Made by a program: the position numbers and the translations under genes. From the NCBI GenBank assembly GCA_029864225.1, contig JAOTTU010000139.1, positions 1 through 5,021 of the forward strand: 5,021 nucleotides of DNA. Direction: 5' to 3'. The notes under the pieces were generated by a model. The model made no database searches, was not told the DNA's origin, and worked only from the letters and a program-made list of their open reading frames with translations. This DNA comes from Gammaproteobacteria bacterium (lineage in GTDB: Bacteria; Pseudomonadota; Gammaproteobacteria; UBA9214). This document shows positions 1 to 5,021 of the stretch, in pieces (position 1 is the first letter of the stretch; every line of letters starts with the position of its first letter).

Positions 1-307
1 GCGACATGAACCACAGCCTTCAATAGGCTTGCATTATACAAGTTATTGAGTACAACCATATCTAATGCTTTTTGCATCCTTCAACGCAGAGGGGACCGCA
101 TTTAGCCCCATACCGTCACAGGTTGAGGTCGAATATGCATGGCGTCAATGAACGCGTTTGCACACGTACAGGAATGCCACCGGTCGAAGCTTGGTTATGT
201 GGCATGTAATGGTGCACTACGCTGGCTGCAGCCGAATGTGGCAGGCCTGCTTCTCTGCTGGATACCCGCCTGCAGGGCGATAACAGCTGAATGCAAGCTG
301 CAGCCTG
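1..307. other. Non-coding stretch downstream of the cluster
   Basis: No convincing gene in either direction. A 66-codon rightward frame (139-339) runs into the 3' end of the TonB-like gene, has no ribosome site and encodes nothing recognisable. The first ~80 bases look more AT-rich than the rest and contain short inverted repeats (ATGC-TTTTT-GCAT at 65-77, AGCCT-TCAAT-AGGCT at 15-29). The part near the cluster has three CTGCAG sites (226, 270, 298) within ~80 bp, two of them in a 9-bp direct repeat GCTGCAGCC. I see no tRNA, insertion-sequence end or CRISPR repeat. Confidence 0.6.
33..38 (-). promoter_or_regulatory. Possible -10 hexamer (TATAAT) for a leftward gene beyond the edge
   Basis: The minus strand reads TATAAT, a perfect sigma-70 -10 match, in an AT-rich stretch. 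The -35 side is poor: the hexamer 17 nt upstream is ATATGG. An ATG at 7-5 preceded by AAGG could be the start of the next leftward gene, but only two codons are visible. A 5-bp inverted repeat (15-29) would lie at the transcript start. This is a weak call. Confidence 0.25.
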
Positions 308-310
308 TTA
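281..310 (-). other. Inverted repeat at the end of the cluster (possible 3' mRNA hairpin)
   Basis: On the minus strand the stop codon TAA opens a stem: TAACAG-G-CTG pairs with CAGCTGTTA, nine base pairs with one bulged G and an 11-nt loop. A smaller CGCC/GGCG hairpin around CTGCA follows at 279-267. No T-run follows either, so this is not a canonical intrinsic terminator. It could protect the 3' end of the mRNA or assist a factor-dependent stop. The gene end falls within the arm, so chance cannot be excluded. Confidence 0.35.
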
Positions 311-1240
311 CGCTGGGAGGAAGTCGATCGGGTAGGTAATGGTTATCTCTGTTACGTCCTTGGCACCAAAGTCGAACAGCTTGACGCGGCTTGCGATCTT
401 CTTACCCAGATCAGGATCAGCCAGCTCGCTGGAGACCAGGTCGCAGCGAGTGACCATGCCGGAAGGTGCAATAGTCAGGCGCAATACGATTTTTCCCTTC
501 AGACTGGGGTCCTTGCGCAGGGCACGATTGTAGACGCTGTAGATCGAGCCCTTGTTGCGGTCAAAGATCATCTGGATCTCCTCGATGCTGCGGCCGGCCG
601 ACTTGCTGCCCTTCCCCTTGCCGCCTGCCGTGCCACCCGGTGCATTGCCGCTCGGGCTGTGAACCTTCGTGGTGCTGCGTCCGGACAGTTCACCGCCGCC
701 GGTATTGCGGCTCAGGTTCGCAGTCTGGATGCCGCCGCTGCCACGTGCGGTGCCGGCCGTCAGGATCGCACGTTCGGTCTTCTGTGCTGTAGCCGCACCC
801 CGAGACAGTTTGCCGGTCTTCTCGAAACTGCTGGAGACCGTGTTTTGCCGCAGGTCGGAGAGCGAGTCACGCAGTGCGAGCAGTCCGGATTTCTCGGCCT
901 GCTGGCGTGCCGTGACCACGGGCTTCACCGGCGCCGGTTTCTTTACCACGACCTTCTTCTTCACCGGCTGGGGGGGTTCGACCTTCTTCAGCAGCGGCTC
1001 CGCCTTTTTCTGCAGCGGCTGCGGCGGTGGCTTGAGCTCTTCCTTCTCGAAAATCAGCTGTGCGAGGCGTGGCGCCTCCTCGACCACCGGTTTTTCGATC
1101 TCCGGCAAGGGCAGAAACGGCATTATGATACCCAGCACGAGTGCCATCAGCAGGTTTCTGCGCACGTAGCGGTTGAAACGGGCATCGTCGGAGTTGGCAA
1201 TGCCCCAGGACATGTCGTAGCTCAACACAGTGGCAGACAT
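308..1240 (-). CDS. TonB-like energy transducer with AgmX/PglI-type C-terminal domain
   Basis: 310 aa from the ATG at 1240. A TTG at 1246 would add two residues and overlap the ExbD stop (TTGA), but the GGAG at 1252-1249 is 8 nt from the ATG and only 2 nt from the TTG. Layout: a cytoplasmic N-terminus of ~28 residues, one membrane helix (~29-46, LLMALVLGIIMPFLPL), a Pro/Lys/Glu-rich periplasmic span (~66-108, with PPPQP and KKKVVVKKPAP) as in TonB, a helical charged patch (~112-145), a Gly/Ser/Thr linker (~165-217), and a C-terminal domain (~218-310) beginning RSIEEIQMIFDRNKGSIYSVYN. That domain contains KGKIVLRLTIAPSGMV and ends TYPIDFLPA, as in AgmX/PglI (GltJ-like) C-terminal domains and TonB-C folds. 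Inferred role: it couples ExbB/ExbD proton flow to an outer-membrane or periplasmic partner, probably the TPR proteins encoded upstream. It lacks the FHA and zinc-ribbon parts of the large Myxococcus AgmX proteins. It is the last gene of the cluster. Confidence 0.9.
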   Translation of the reverse strand: MSATVLSYDMSWGIANSDDARFNRYVRRNLLMALVLGIIMPFLPLPEIEKPVVEEAPRLAQLIFEKEELKPPPQPLQKKAEPLLKKVEPPQPVKKKVVVKKPAPVKPVVTARQQAEKSGLLALRDSLSDLRQNTVSSSFEKTGKLSRGAATAQKTERAILTAGTARGSGGIQTANLSRNTGGGELSGRSTTKVHSPSGNAPGGTAGGKGKGSKSAGRSIEEIQMIFDRNKGSIYSVYNRALRKDPSLKGKIVLRLTIAPSGMVTRCDLVSSELADPDLGKKIASRVKLFDFGAKDVTEITITYPIDFLPA

Positions 1241-1242
1241 GC

Positions 1243-1743
1243 TCAACTCTCCAGCGGCTTCTGCAGTACAGCCAGCGAAATCCGGTTAAACCCGGCCTGC
1301 GTGCAGGTCGCCATGACCTTCTTCAGCAGGCGAAATGGAATCTCCTTGTCACCCATGATAGTCGCCTCGCGGCGTTGTTCCGGGTCAATGCCGGTATCCA
1401 GCGTTTCGCCGGCCTGTTCGATGAGCGCGGCCTGCAGCGCCTTCGAATAACTGCCCTGCTCTTTCATGACATTTGCCGCAGATACGATCACCTGGCCATG
1501 CAGCAGAATATTATCCTCGTTGACAATGATGGTGACAGTCACGCGTGGATGTTGCTCGGATATGGACTCCGGCAGCTCAACGGACCTGTGTGTCGGCAGG
1601 ATTTCGCCGTCCGAGGCATTCACCAGCAGGAAGAACACCAGGATGGTGAAGATGTCCATCAGCGACACCAGGTTCAGTGTCATACCACGCCCGTGGCGCA
1701 CGTGCTGGCGTTCCATGCGTTTGGCGCGTCTTGACATTTTCAT
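1243..1743 (-). CDS. ExbD/TolR-family protein 2, with intact transmembrane Asp
   Basis: 166 aa from the ATG at 1743, which overlaps the preceding stop (ATGA). A second Met at residue 3 is a possible alternative start. The cytoplasmic N-terminus is basic (RRAKRMERQHVRHGRG). The single membrane helix (~22-42) reads LNLVSLMDIFTILVFFLLV, placing Asp30 (codon GAC at 1656-1654) at the conserved proton-carrying position. It is followed by VELPES, the ExbD post-helix motif. The periplasmic domain contains the typical late motif TIMGDKEIPFRLLKKVM (residues ~130-146), then a final strand ISLAVLQKP. In the family, this Asp in the ExbB pore is protonated and deprotonated to drive movement of the transducer. 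As the only ExbD here with that residue, this protein is likely the proton-carrying subunit. The stop is 2 nt from the ATG of the TonB-like gene, or overlaps a TTG alternative. Confidence 0.95.
   Translation of the reverse strand: MKMSRRAKRMERQHVRHGRGMTLNLVSLMDIFTILVFFLLVNASDGEILPTHRSVELPESISEQHPRVTVTIIVNEDNILLHGQVIVSAANVMKEQGSYSKALQAALIEQAGETLDTGIDPEQRREATIMGDKEIPFRLLKKVMATCTQAGFNRISLAVLQKPLES
1249..1252 (-). promoter_or_regulatory. Shine-Dalgarno site of the TonB-like gene
   Basis: GGAG on the minus strand, inside the last codons of the second ExbD gene. Spacing is 8 nt to the ATG at 1240 and only 2 nt to the TTG at 1246, which favours the ATG. Confidence 0.7.
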
Positions 1744-2258
1744 TTGGTGGCTACCTTCGTGCGTGCAGCAGGGGCATCGCCGATGGAGATCTCAGGAAAC
1801 AGTTCGGCGCTGATAACGCTACCGGCCTGCACCACGCGTGCGCTACGCACATAGTCCATCATCTGCACCACGGTTTCATAGTCGGTATCGGGTTCCAGCA
1901 GCAGTGTGGCATCCAGCTTGTCGGGGTAGCGTGCCTTGATCTGTTGTAACAGGTGCGAGAGCTGTTCATAGTCATGGTCGTCGTTTTTCAGCGGCAGGCG
2001 CTTGACCAGACCACCGTCGCGATCACCGACTTCAATCCCGTCCGCGCGCACGGTGATCTCCAGGTGGAATTCCTCCAGCATGTCCTGCTGCGCCTGGCCG
2101 GCGGCGGCCGGCAGGTTCAGTTCCAGGATGGTGATGCGCGAGAACACTGCCGTGATCAGCAGGAACGGAACCAGGATCACCATGAGGTTCATGAACGCGG
2201 TGATATTGATATCACCCGGATCCCGAGACCACCGGCGGCGCTTGAAGCGGTTTCTCAT
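1740..2258 (-). CDS. ExbD/TolR-family protein 1, transmembrane Asp replaced by Asn
   Basis: 172 aa. The ATG at 2258 overlaps the ExbB stop by one base. Layout: a short, very basic cytoplasmic N-terminus (RNRFKRRRWSR), one membrane helix (about residues 19-40) and a periplasmic domain. The helix region DINITAFMNLMVILVPFLL matches the ExbD motif (DINVTPFIDVMLVLL in E. coli) without gaps, followed by the usual LELNLP. At the position of the proton-carrying Asp (E. coli ExbD D25) this protein has Asn24, codon AAC at 2189-2187, read directly from the DNA. The periplasmic part (residues ~60-172) ends in an ExbD-like strand-helix unit: ATLLLEPDTDYETVVQMMDYVRSA. It probably pairs with the second ExbD beside it as a non-protonatable or structural partner; that pairing is inference. 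The stop shares ATGA with the next gene, so translation is coupled. The family call is firm, the heterodimer idea is not. Confidence 0.93.
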   Translation of the reverse strand: MRNRFKRRRWSRDPGDINITAFMNLMVILVPFLLITAVFSRITILELNLPAAAGQAQQDMLEEFHLEITVRADGIEVGDRDGGLVKRLPLKNDDHDYEQLSHLLQQIKARYPDKLDATLLLEPDTDYETVVQMMDYVRSARVVQAGSVISAELFPEISIGDAPAARTKVATK

Positions 2259-2905
2259 CAGGCCTTGCCTTCGAGCGGTCTCTCGGAGATGTTATTGAGG
2301 AACTTCACCACGGCCATCTCCAGGCTATCGATCAGCTGCGTGGTCTTGGTCTGCAGCACGGCGTAGATCAGCAGCAGCGGTATCGCGACCATCAGGCCGA
2401 ACGCCGTGGTATTCATGGCGACCGAAATACTGGCGGACAACATATCGGCCTTCTCGGATGGATTGGCGGAGGCCACCGCTGTAAACGCCTGGATCAGACC
2501 GATAATTGTGCCGAGCAAGCCGAGTAGCGTGGCTATATTGGCGAATGTGGCCAGGTAGGCGGTACGTTTTTCGAGGTTCGGCACAGTCTCCATCAGCCCT
2601 TCTTCCATGGCAATTTCGACATCGTCACGGCGGCGCGAGGTCTTGGCACGGTTCAGGCCGTAACTGAAAATGTGGCTGATGGCCGAACGTGATTTCTCGG
2701 TCAGCATGGCCACCTGCAGGTAATCACCCTTGGCAAGGGGTGGGGCCAGTTTCTTCCACAGGCGGTTATTGCTGCTGCTTGCCGCGCTGAGGTAGATATA
2801 ACGTTCTGCGGCGATGGCCAGACCCAGCGCCAGCACCAGCACGATCGGGTACATGAAAAAGCCACCCGACTGGAAAAACCCGACGAATGTGTTGTAGAAA
2901 TCCAT
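2258..2905 (-). CDS. MotA/TolQ/ExbB-family proton channel protein
   Basis: 215 aa from the ATG at 2905. It shows the three-helix layout of ExbB/TolQ: TM1 at about residues 16-36 (periplasmic N-terminus, then FFMYPIVLVLALGLAIAAERY), a cytoplasmic loop with a basic patch (KTSRRRDD, residues 88-95) and the EEGLMETVPNLEKR segment, TM2 at ~117-142 with the family signature LLGLLGTIIGLIQAF, and TM3 at ~160-185 with TTAFGLMVAIPLLL. T133 and T167 line up with the pore threonines of E. coli ExbB (T148, T181). By manual alignment, the TM3 glutamate of E. coli ExbB (E176) is Val162 here. Known family role: a pentamer that, with ExbD in its pore, conducts protons across the inner membrane and drives a periplasmic transducer. 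The TGA stop overlaps the next ATG by one base (TGATG). Two ExbD genes and a TonB-like gene follow directly, so the four form one motor. The length is typical of short TolQ/ExbB/AglR-type proteins. Confidence 0.95.
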   Translation of the reverse strand: MDFYNTFVGFFQSGGFFMYPIVLVLALGLAIAAERYIYLSAASSSNNRLWKKLAPPLAKGDYLQVAMLTEKSRSAISHIFSYGLNRAKTSRRRDDVEIAMEEGLMETVPNLEKRTAYLATFANIATLLGLLGTIIGLIQAFTAVASANPSEKADMLSASISVAMNTTAFGLMVAIPLLLIYAVLQTKTTQLIDSLEMAVVKFLNNISERPLEGKA

Positions 2906-3016
2906 AGTGATACTCCTGTTGCTTCCCCGTAAATAACGATTCATTGCACAAGGGCGCGGGATATCCCTGCCCATCGGCATGGCCCGGTATGAGTTCAATA
3001 ACCTTACATTCACTGC
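2906..3016 (-). other. 111-bp intergenic gap with GC-rich hairpin, between small exported protein and ExbB gene
   Basis: This is the only real gap in an otherwise overlapping cluster. It contains a stem at 2952-2972: GGGC pairs with GCCC, and inside it GGG-ATAT-CCC, separated by a small asymmetric internal loop. No T-run follows on the minus strand (TTGTGCAAT follows), so it does not look like an intrinsic terminator. It might be an mRNA processing or stabilising element that separates expression of the motor genes from the accessory genes upstream. I found no convincing -35/-10 pair here, although an internal promoter cannot be excluded. The ExbB frame is open through the gap back to a GTG at 3013, but the 36-residue extension (rich in Arg, Pro and Asn) is unlike ExbB N-termini. 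Confidence 0.4.
2913..2917 (-). promoter_or_regulatory. Shine-Dalgarno site of the ExbB-family gene
   Basis: AGGAG on the minus strand (within ACAGGAG), 7 nt before the ATG at 2905. It selects this start over the GTG at 3013, which would add 36 residues that are unlikely to be part of the protein. Confidence 0.85.
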
Positions 3017-3325
3017 TCATTTAGGACTGTGAACTGCTTTGTAGTATTCGAGCTCCCGGAGGAACACGTCACGGTCAATGGGTGCAAGAATCTCATCGAC
3101 AAGGCTGTTCATGGGGCGCGCAGACAGGTCGCCGGCCTCGGCCGATTTCCATGGCACGACATACAGGGCCTTGGGCAACTCCTGGTTACCGATAATGGTG
3201 GCGCCCTCCAGATCCAGCCTGTCGGCGGCATGAACACAGGTAGCAGACCAGAACAGTACGAGCAGGCATGTAACAAATCGCGGGTGCGACACCCACCGGC
3301 AGGTAAAGTGATTCAGATGTTTCAT
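3017..3325 (-). CDS. Small exported protein of unknown function (102 aa)
   Basis: The ATG at 3325-3323 overlaps the lipoprotein stop (ATGA) and has GGAG 7 nt upstream (3336-3333), so the gene is well supported although short. The N-terminus is a long, basic signal peptide: a hydrophobic core at about residues 17-31 (FVTCLLVLFWSATCV) and a probable signal peptidase I site after VHA or HAA (residues 33-34). All three cysteines (9, 20, 30) lie in the leader. The mature ~69-residue protein starts ADRLDLEGATIIG, then has LPKALYVVPWKS (residues 50-61), which may be a short beta-strand pair, and ends with a charged, probably helical stretch (DRDVFLRELEYYKAV, residues 84-98). I recognise no catalytic motif or named domain. 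Its place between the lipoprotein and the ExbB gene suggests a periplasmic accessory subunit of the same machine. That role is inference. Confidence 0.82.
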   Translation of the reverse strand: MKHLNHFTCRWVSHPRFVTCLLVLFWSATCVHAADRLDLEGATIIGNQELPKALYVVPWKSAEAGDLSARPMNSLVDEILAPIDRDVFLRELEYYKAVHSPK

Positions 3326-3951
3326 CGTTCTGCTCCGGTGGCAACATTGACCTTGCCGGTTTGTTTGCGTAACTCACTGATCCACGAAAGCAGCTGACTG
3401 TCTTCCGACTGCGTCAGCTGCTGGTAACGCTCATAGTGAACCAGTGCCTGCGCCGGGGTTGACAGGTAGCGGTCATAGAGGATGCCGAGGTTCCAGTGGA
3501 TGTTTACATCATTCGGATTAATCTTCAGTCCCTCGTGATATATGAAGGCGGCCTCTTTCAGTCTGCCGCTGCGGCGGTACAGGATGCCCAGCTCGTTGTA
3601 GGCCACGACCTGACTGGCGTTGGCATCAATTGCCTTATTGAAGGCTGCCTCGGCACCGGCAGGGTCGCCGGTCTTGTTGCGCGCAATACCTAGATTTGTC
3701 CACGGTCCGGACAGCCGTGGTTTCGCCGCGGTGATCGCTACAAGCCTGTCTGCGGCAGCGTGCCAGTCATCGGCCTTCATCAATTGCAGTGCAGTCTGGA
3801 ATTCACCCTCGACATCGGTAACGGTACTCGTTACCACTGCCGTGTTTTCCAAGCCAGGCGCCAGGGCATGTTCCTGCGGTGGTGCACTGGCGCAACCACC
3901 AAGCAGGACCACGATGGTCAATAGAAGTGCCTTAGCGTAACGCAGTGACAT
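3322..3951 (-). CDS. TPR-repeat lipoprotein, probably outer-membrane anchored
   Basis: 209 aa starting at the ATG at 3951-3949. The same frame is open upstream to 4095, but that stretch lies inside the preceding TPR gene and lacks a signal sequence. The 3951 start has a strong Shine-Dalgarno and gives a textbook lipoprotein leader: SLRYAK, a hydrophobic core (residues 8-17), then lipobox LGGC with the lipidated Cys at residue 20. Residue 21 is Ala, not Asp, so sorting to the outer membrane is expected if Lol rules apply. After a ~30-residue linker come about four TPR units (residues ~51-83, 84-117, 118-151, 152-185); the second to fourth carry the W/Y-N-x-L-G-I signature (WTNLGIARNKTGD, AYNELGILYRRSG, HWNLGILYDRYLS). 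This resembles PilF/NlpI-type TPR lipoproteins, but the operon links it to the downstream motor rather than to type IV pili. Its TGA stop shares ATGA with the next gene's start, implying coupled translation. Confidence 0.9.
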   Translation of the reverse strand: MSLRYAKALLLTIVVLLGGCASAPPQEHALAPGLENTAVVTSTVTDVEGEFQTALQLMKADDWHAAADRLVAITAAKPRLSGPWTNLGIARNKTGDPAGAEAAFNKAIDANASQVVAYNELGILYRRSGRLKEAAFIYHEGLKINPNDVNIHWNLGILYDRYLSTPAQALVHYERYQQLTQSEDSQLLSWISELRKQTGKVNVATGAER

Positions 3952-5021
3952 AGTCAGTACTCCTTTCCTGCCTGGCGTATTTGCCCGGCACCAGTTGAGC
4001 CAGCGCCTGAAGGCTTTTCTCGATCCAGGCGTCGTACATACCCGACTCGACACGTGCAGCATTGGTCTCGTGCAACGCAATGGCCTGTTCTTCAAACGGG
4101 TAGGCCAGGTCCTCCAGCAGGATGTTGTATTCTTCCAGCGCTTCGGTATTAAGATTTATCGGGCGCTCGGATTCCATCAATGCCTTGACGAGATGGGTGT
4201 AGAGTTGCGCGGTATGGTAGGCAGCGGCTGTGGTGACCTCGGCAACGTCATAGGCGGCCGCCTGTTTATACTGCGCCAGGGTCGACTCCAGGAGGTGCTT
4301 CTTGGCGGCGAGTGTCTTGTTCAGCGGGAGCCTCAGTGCAATTGCACTGTATTGCGTATTCTGTGCATTGGCCAGGGTCAGGCGCGCCTGTGCAGCCAGG
4401 TAACGCGTGCGTGCGGTCCGATCTCGGCCGGCCTGTGCATCGGCCGTGATGATGGCACTCAGCCACTGCTGCCACTGCCGGGTGTCGCCAACCGATTTGT
4501 ACTGCTGCGCCACGCGCTGGCGTGCCTCGATGGCGGCGCCCGCCGGCTGCGGGAACTGATCGATGTAATAGACAAATACCGCCGTCGACTGTGCGGCTTG
4601 TCCGGCCGTTTCATACAGCTCACCAGCCTGCCACAGGGCGTCACTACGCAGCTTTGCTGCCCCGCTTCCGCGCCCGATGCGTTCAAATTCCTGTGCGGCC
4701 TGCAATGGCCGGCCGCTGCCGAGGTACGCGGTTGCCAGCCGCCGCGTAACCTCCGCCTGGCGCGGATCATCCGGATAGGCGTTGCGGAACTGTTCCAGTG
4801 TGCGGGTGGCAGCGGCATAGTCGTTCAGGCTCATCAGGCCAGCTGCGGCATCGTATTCCGCAGTGGCGACTATACTGGCGGTCGGTGTGGCACTGCGTAC
4901 GCGCTGGAAGTGCCCTACCGCGGCCCGGGTGTCACCGGCGGCCTGCGCCGCTTCACCCTGTTTATAAATAGATGCTGCAAGTCTTTCTTTTAAAGTGGTT
5001 TTTTCTTTGATGCTCGCTGCC
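3932..5021 (-). CDS. Large TPR-repeat periplasmic/envelope protein, C-terminal part (5' end outside window)
   Basis: The reading frame is open from the window edge to a TAA stop at 3934-3932, giving 362 visible codons. A Met at 4834 is internal: in-frame sequence upstream of it still looks like TPR helices (for example AAGDTRAAVGHFQRV, then AEYDAAAGLMSLNDYAAATRTLEQF), and no start or ribosome site is evident, so the gene begins beyond position 5021. About five degenerate 34-37-residue helix-turn-helix repeats are visible in the first half, of the YbgF/BamD-like tetratricopeptide type (YPDDP and LATAYLGSGR are typical turns). The last ~150 residues form a different, mostly helical domain containing LAYPFEEQAIALHE and a YDAWIEKSLQALAQL helix. 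TPR proteins act as docking scaffolds; next to a TPR lipoprotein and an ExbB/ExbD motor this one is probably an envelope-side partner of that motor. The stop overlaps the start of the next gene by 20 bp. Total length, signal peptide and location cannot be judged from here. Confidence 0.85.
   Translation of the reverse strand, partial: AASIKEKTTLKERLAASIYKQGEAAQAAGDTRAAVGHFQRVRSATPTASIVATAEYDAAAGLMSLNDYAAATRTLEQFRNAYPDDPRQAEVTRRLATAYLGSGRPLQAAQEFERIGRGSGAAKLRSDALWQAGELYETAGQAAQSTAVFVYYIDQFPQPAGAAIEARQRVAQQYKSVGDTRQWQQWLSAIITADAQAGRDRTARTRYLAAQARLTLANAQNTQYSAIALRLPLNKTLAAKKHLLESTLAQYKQAAAYDVAEVTTAAAYHTAQLYTHLVKALMESERPINLNTEALEEYNILLEDLAYPFEEQAIALHETNAARVESGMYDAWIEKSLQALAQLVPGKYARQERSTDYVTALR
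3960..3965 (-). promoter_or_regulatory. Shine-Dalgarno site of the TPR lipoprotein
   Basis: AAGGAG on the minus strand, 8 nt before the ATG at 3951. It decides the start: no comparable site precedes the longer in-frame extension reaching 4095. The site lies inside the last codons of the upstream TPR gene, so the two genes are tightly linked. Confidence 0.85.

Noticed and set aside
224..305. Three CTGCAG sites and a 9-bp direct repeat as a possible REP-like or attachment element
   Set aside because: The repeats are short, unevenly spaced and within what chance allows in GC-rich DNA; no larger repeat unit is seen.
139..339. 66-codon rightward frame in the left non-coding stretch
   Set aside because: No ribosome site, no recognisable domain, and its 3' end runs into the TonB-like gene on the opposite strand.
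308..1240. Plain TonB for iron-siderophore uptake
   Set aside because: The C-terminal domain, the two ExbD genes and the coupled TPR genes fit the AgmX/Glt-like type better, and no receptor or iron gene is in the window. Not fully excluded.
659..1450. 263-codon rightward open frame opposite the TonB-like and second ExbD genes
   Set aside because: Antisense shadow spanning two genuine coupled genes; its composition (His, Leu, Arg, Cys repeats) mirrors the Pro/Lys-rich codons of the other strand.
2906..3013. 36-residue N-terminal extension of the ExbB protein from a GTG at 3013
   Set aside because: The ATG at 2905 has AGGAG at 7 nt and gives a normal ExbB N-terminus; the extension is Arg/Pro/Asn-rich and unlike the family.
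2766..3020. 84-codon leftward frame starting at an ATGA overlap with the small exported gene
   Set aside because: The overlap start is tempting, but more than half of the frame lies inside the ExbB gene in another register and there is no Shine-Dalgarno close to its ATG. The product has no signal or domain.
3952..4095. 48-residue extension of the TPR lipoprotein frame
   Set aside because: It would bury the lipoprotein signal peptide and overlaps the preceding TPR gene by 164 bp; the strong Shine-Dalgarno sits just before 3951.
3995..4993. 332-codon rightward open frame opposite the large TPR gene
   Set aside because: It lies wholly antisense to TPR coding sequence, is rich in Cys, Arg and Gly with no recognisable domain, and lacks a ribosome site. 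The minus frame has clear TPR helices across the same stretch.

Overview
This window carries one leftward (minus-strand) gene cluster for a proton-motive-force-driven envelope motor of the ExbB/ExbD/TonB (Tol-Pal, AglRQS) superfamily, together with the outer-membrane and periplasmic proteins it probably works with. Codon use, moderately high GC, strong Shine-Dalgarno sites, a classic lipobox and the gene order point to a Gram-negative proteobacterium, most likely a gammaproteobacterium. That placement is an inference from style and gene content, with no marker gene to support it.

In transcription order (right to left) the cluster reads: the C-terminal 362 codons of a large TPR (tetratricopeptide repeat) protein that enters from beyond the right edge; a 209-aa TPR lipoprotein; a 102-aa exported protein of unknown function; a 111-bp gap with a GC-rich hairpin; a MotA/TolQ/ExbB channel protein (215 aa); two different ExbD/TolR proteins (172 and 166 aa); and a 310-aa TonB-like energy transducer whose C-terminal domain looks like the AgmX/PglI type. 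Apart from the one gap, all genes overlap or lie 2 nt apart, so they are probably translationally coupled and made as one machine. The last ~307 bp on the left hold no convincing gene, only an inverted repeat at the last stop codon and a TATAAT hexamer that could belong to a promoter for a gene beyond the edge.

A likely working model: ExbB and ExbD proteins form an inner-membrane proton channel, the TonB-like protein carries force across the periplasm through its Pro/Lys-rich and Gly/Ser-rich spans, and the TPR lipoprotein, large TPR protein and small exported protein form the periplasmic/outer-membrane side. The same ingredients (ExbB + two ExbD + AgmX/GltJ-like transducer + TPR proteins) occur in the Myxococcus gliding (Agl-Glt) and spore-coat (Nfs) machines. 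No outer-membrane barrel, FHA domain or motility regulator is visible here, so gliding is not implied and the substrate is unknown.

The most notable sequence detail is a division between the two ExbD proteins: the second keeps the transmembrane aspartate that carries protons, while the first has asparagine at that position in an otherwise ungapped match to the ExbD motif. The ExbB partner also appears to lack the usual third-helix glutamate.
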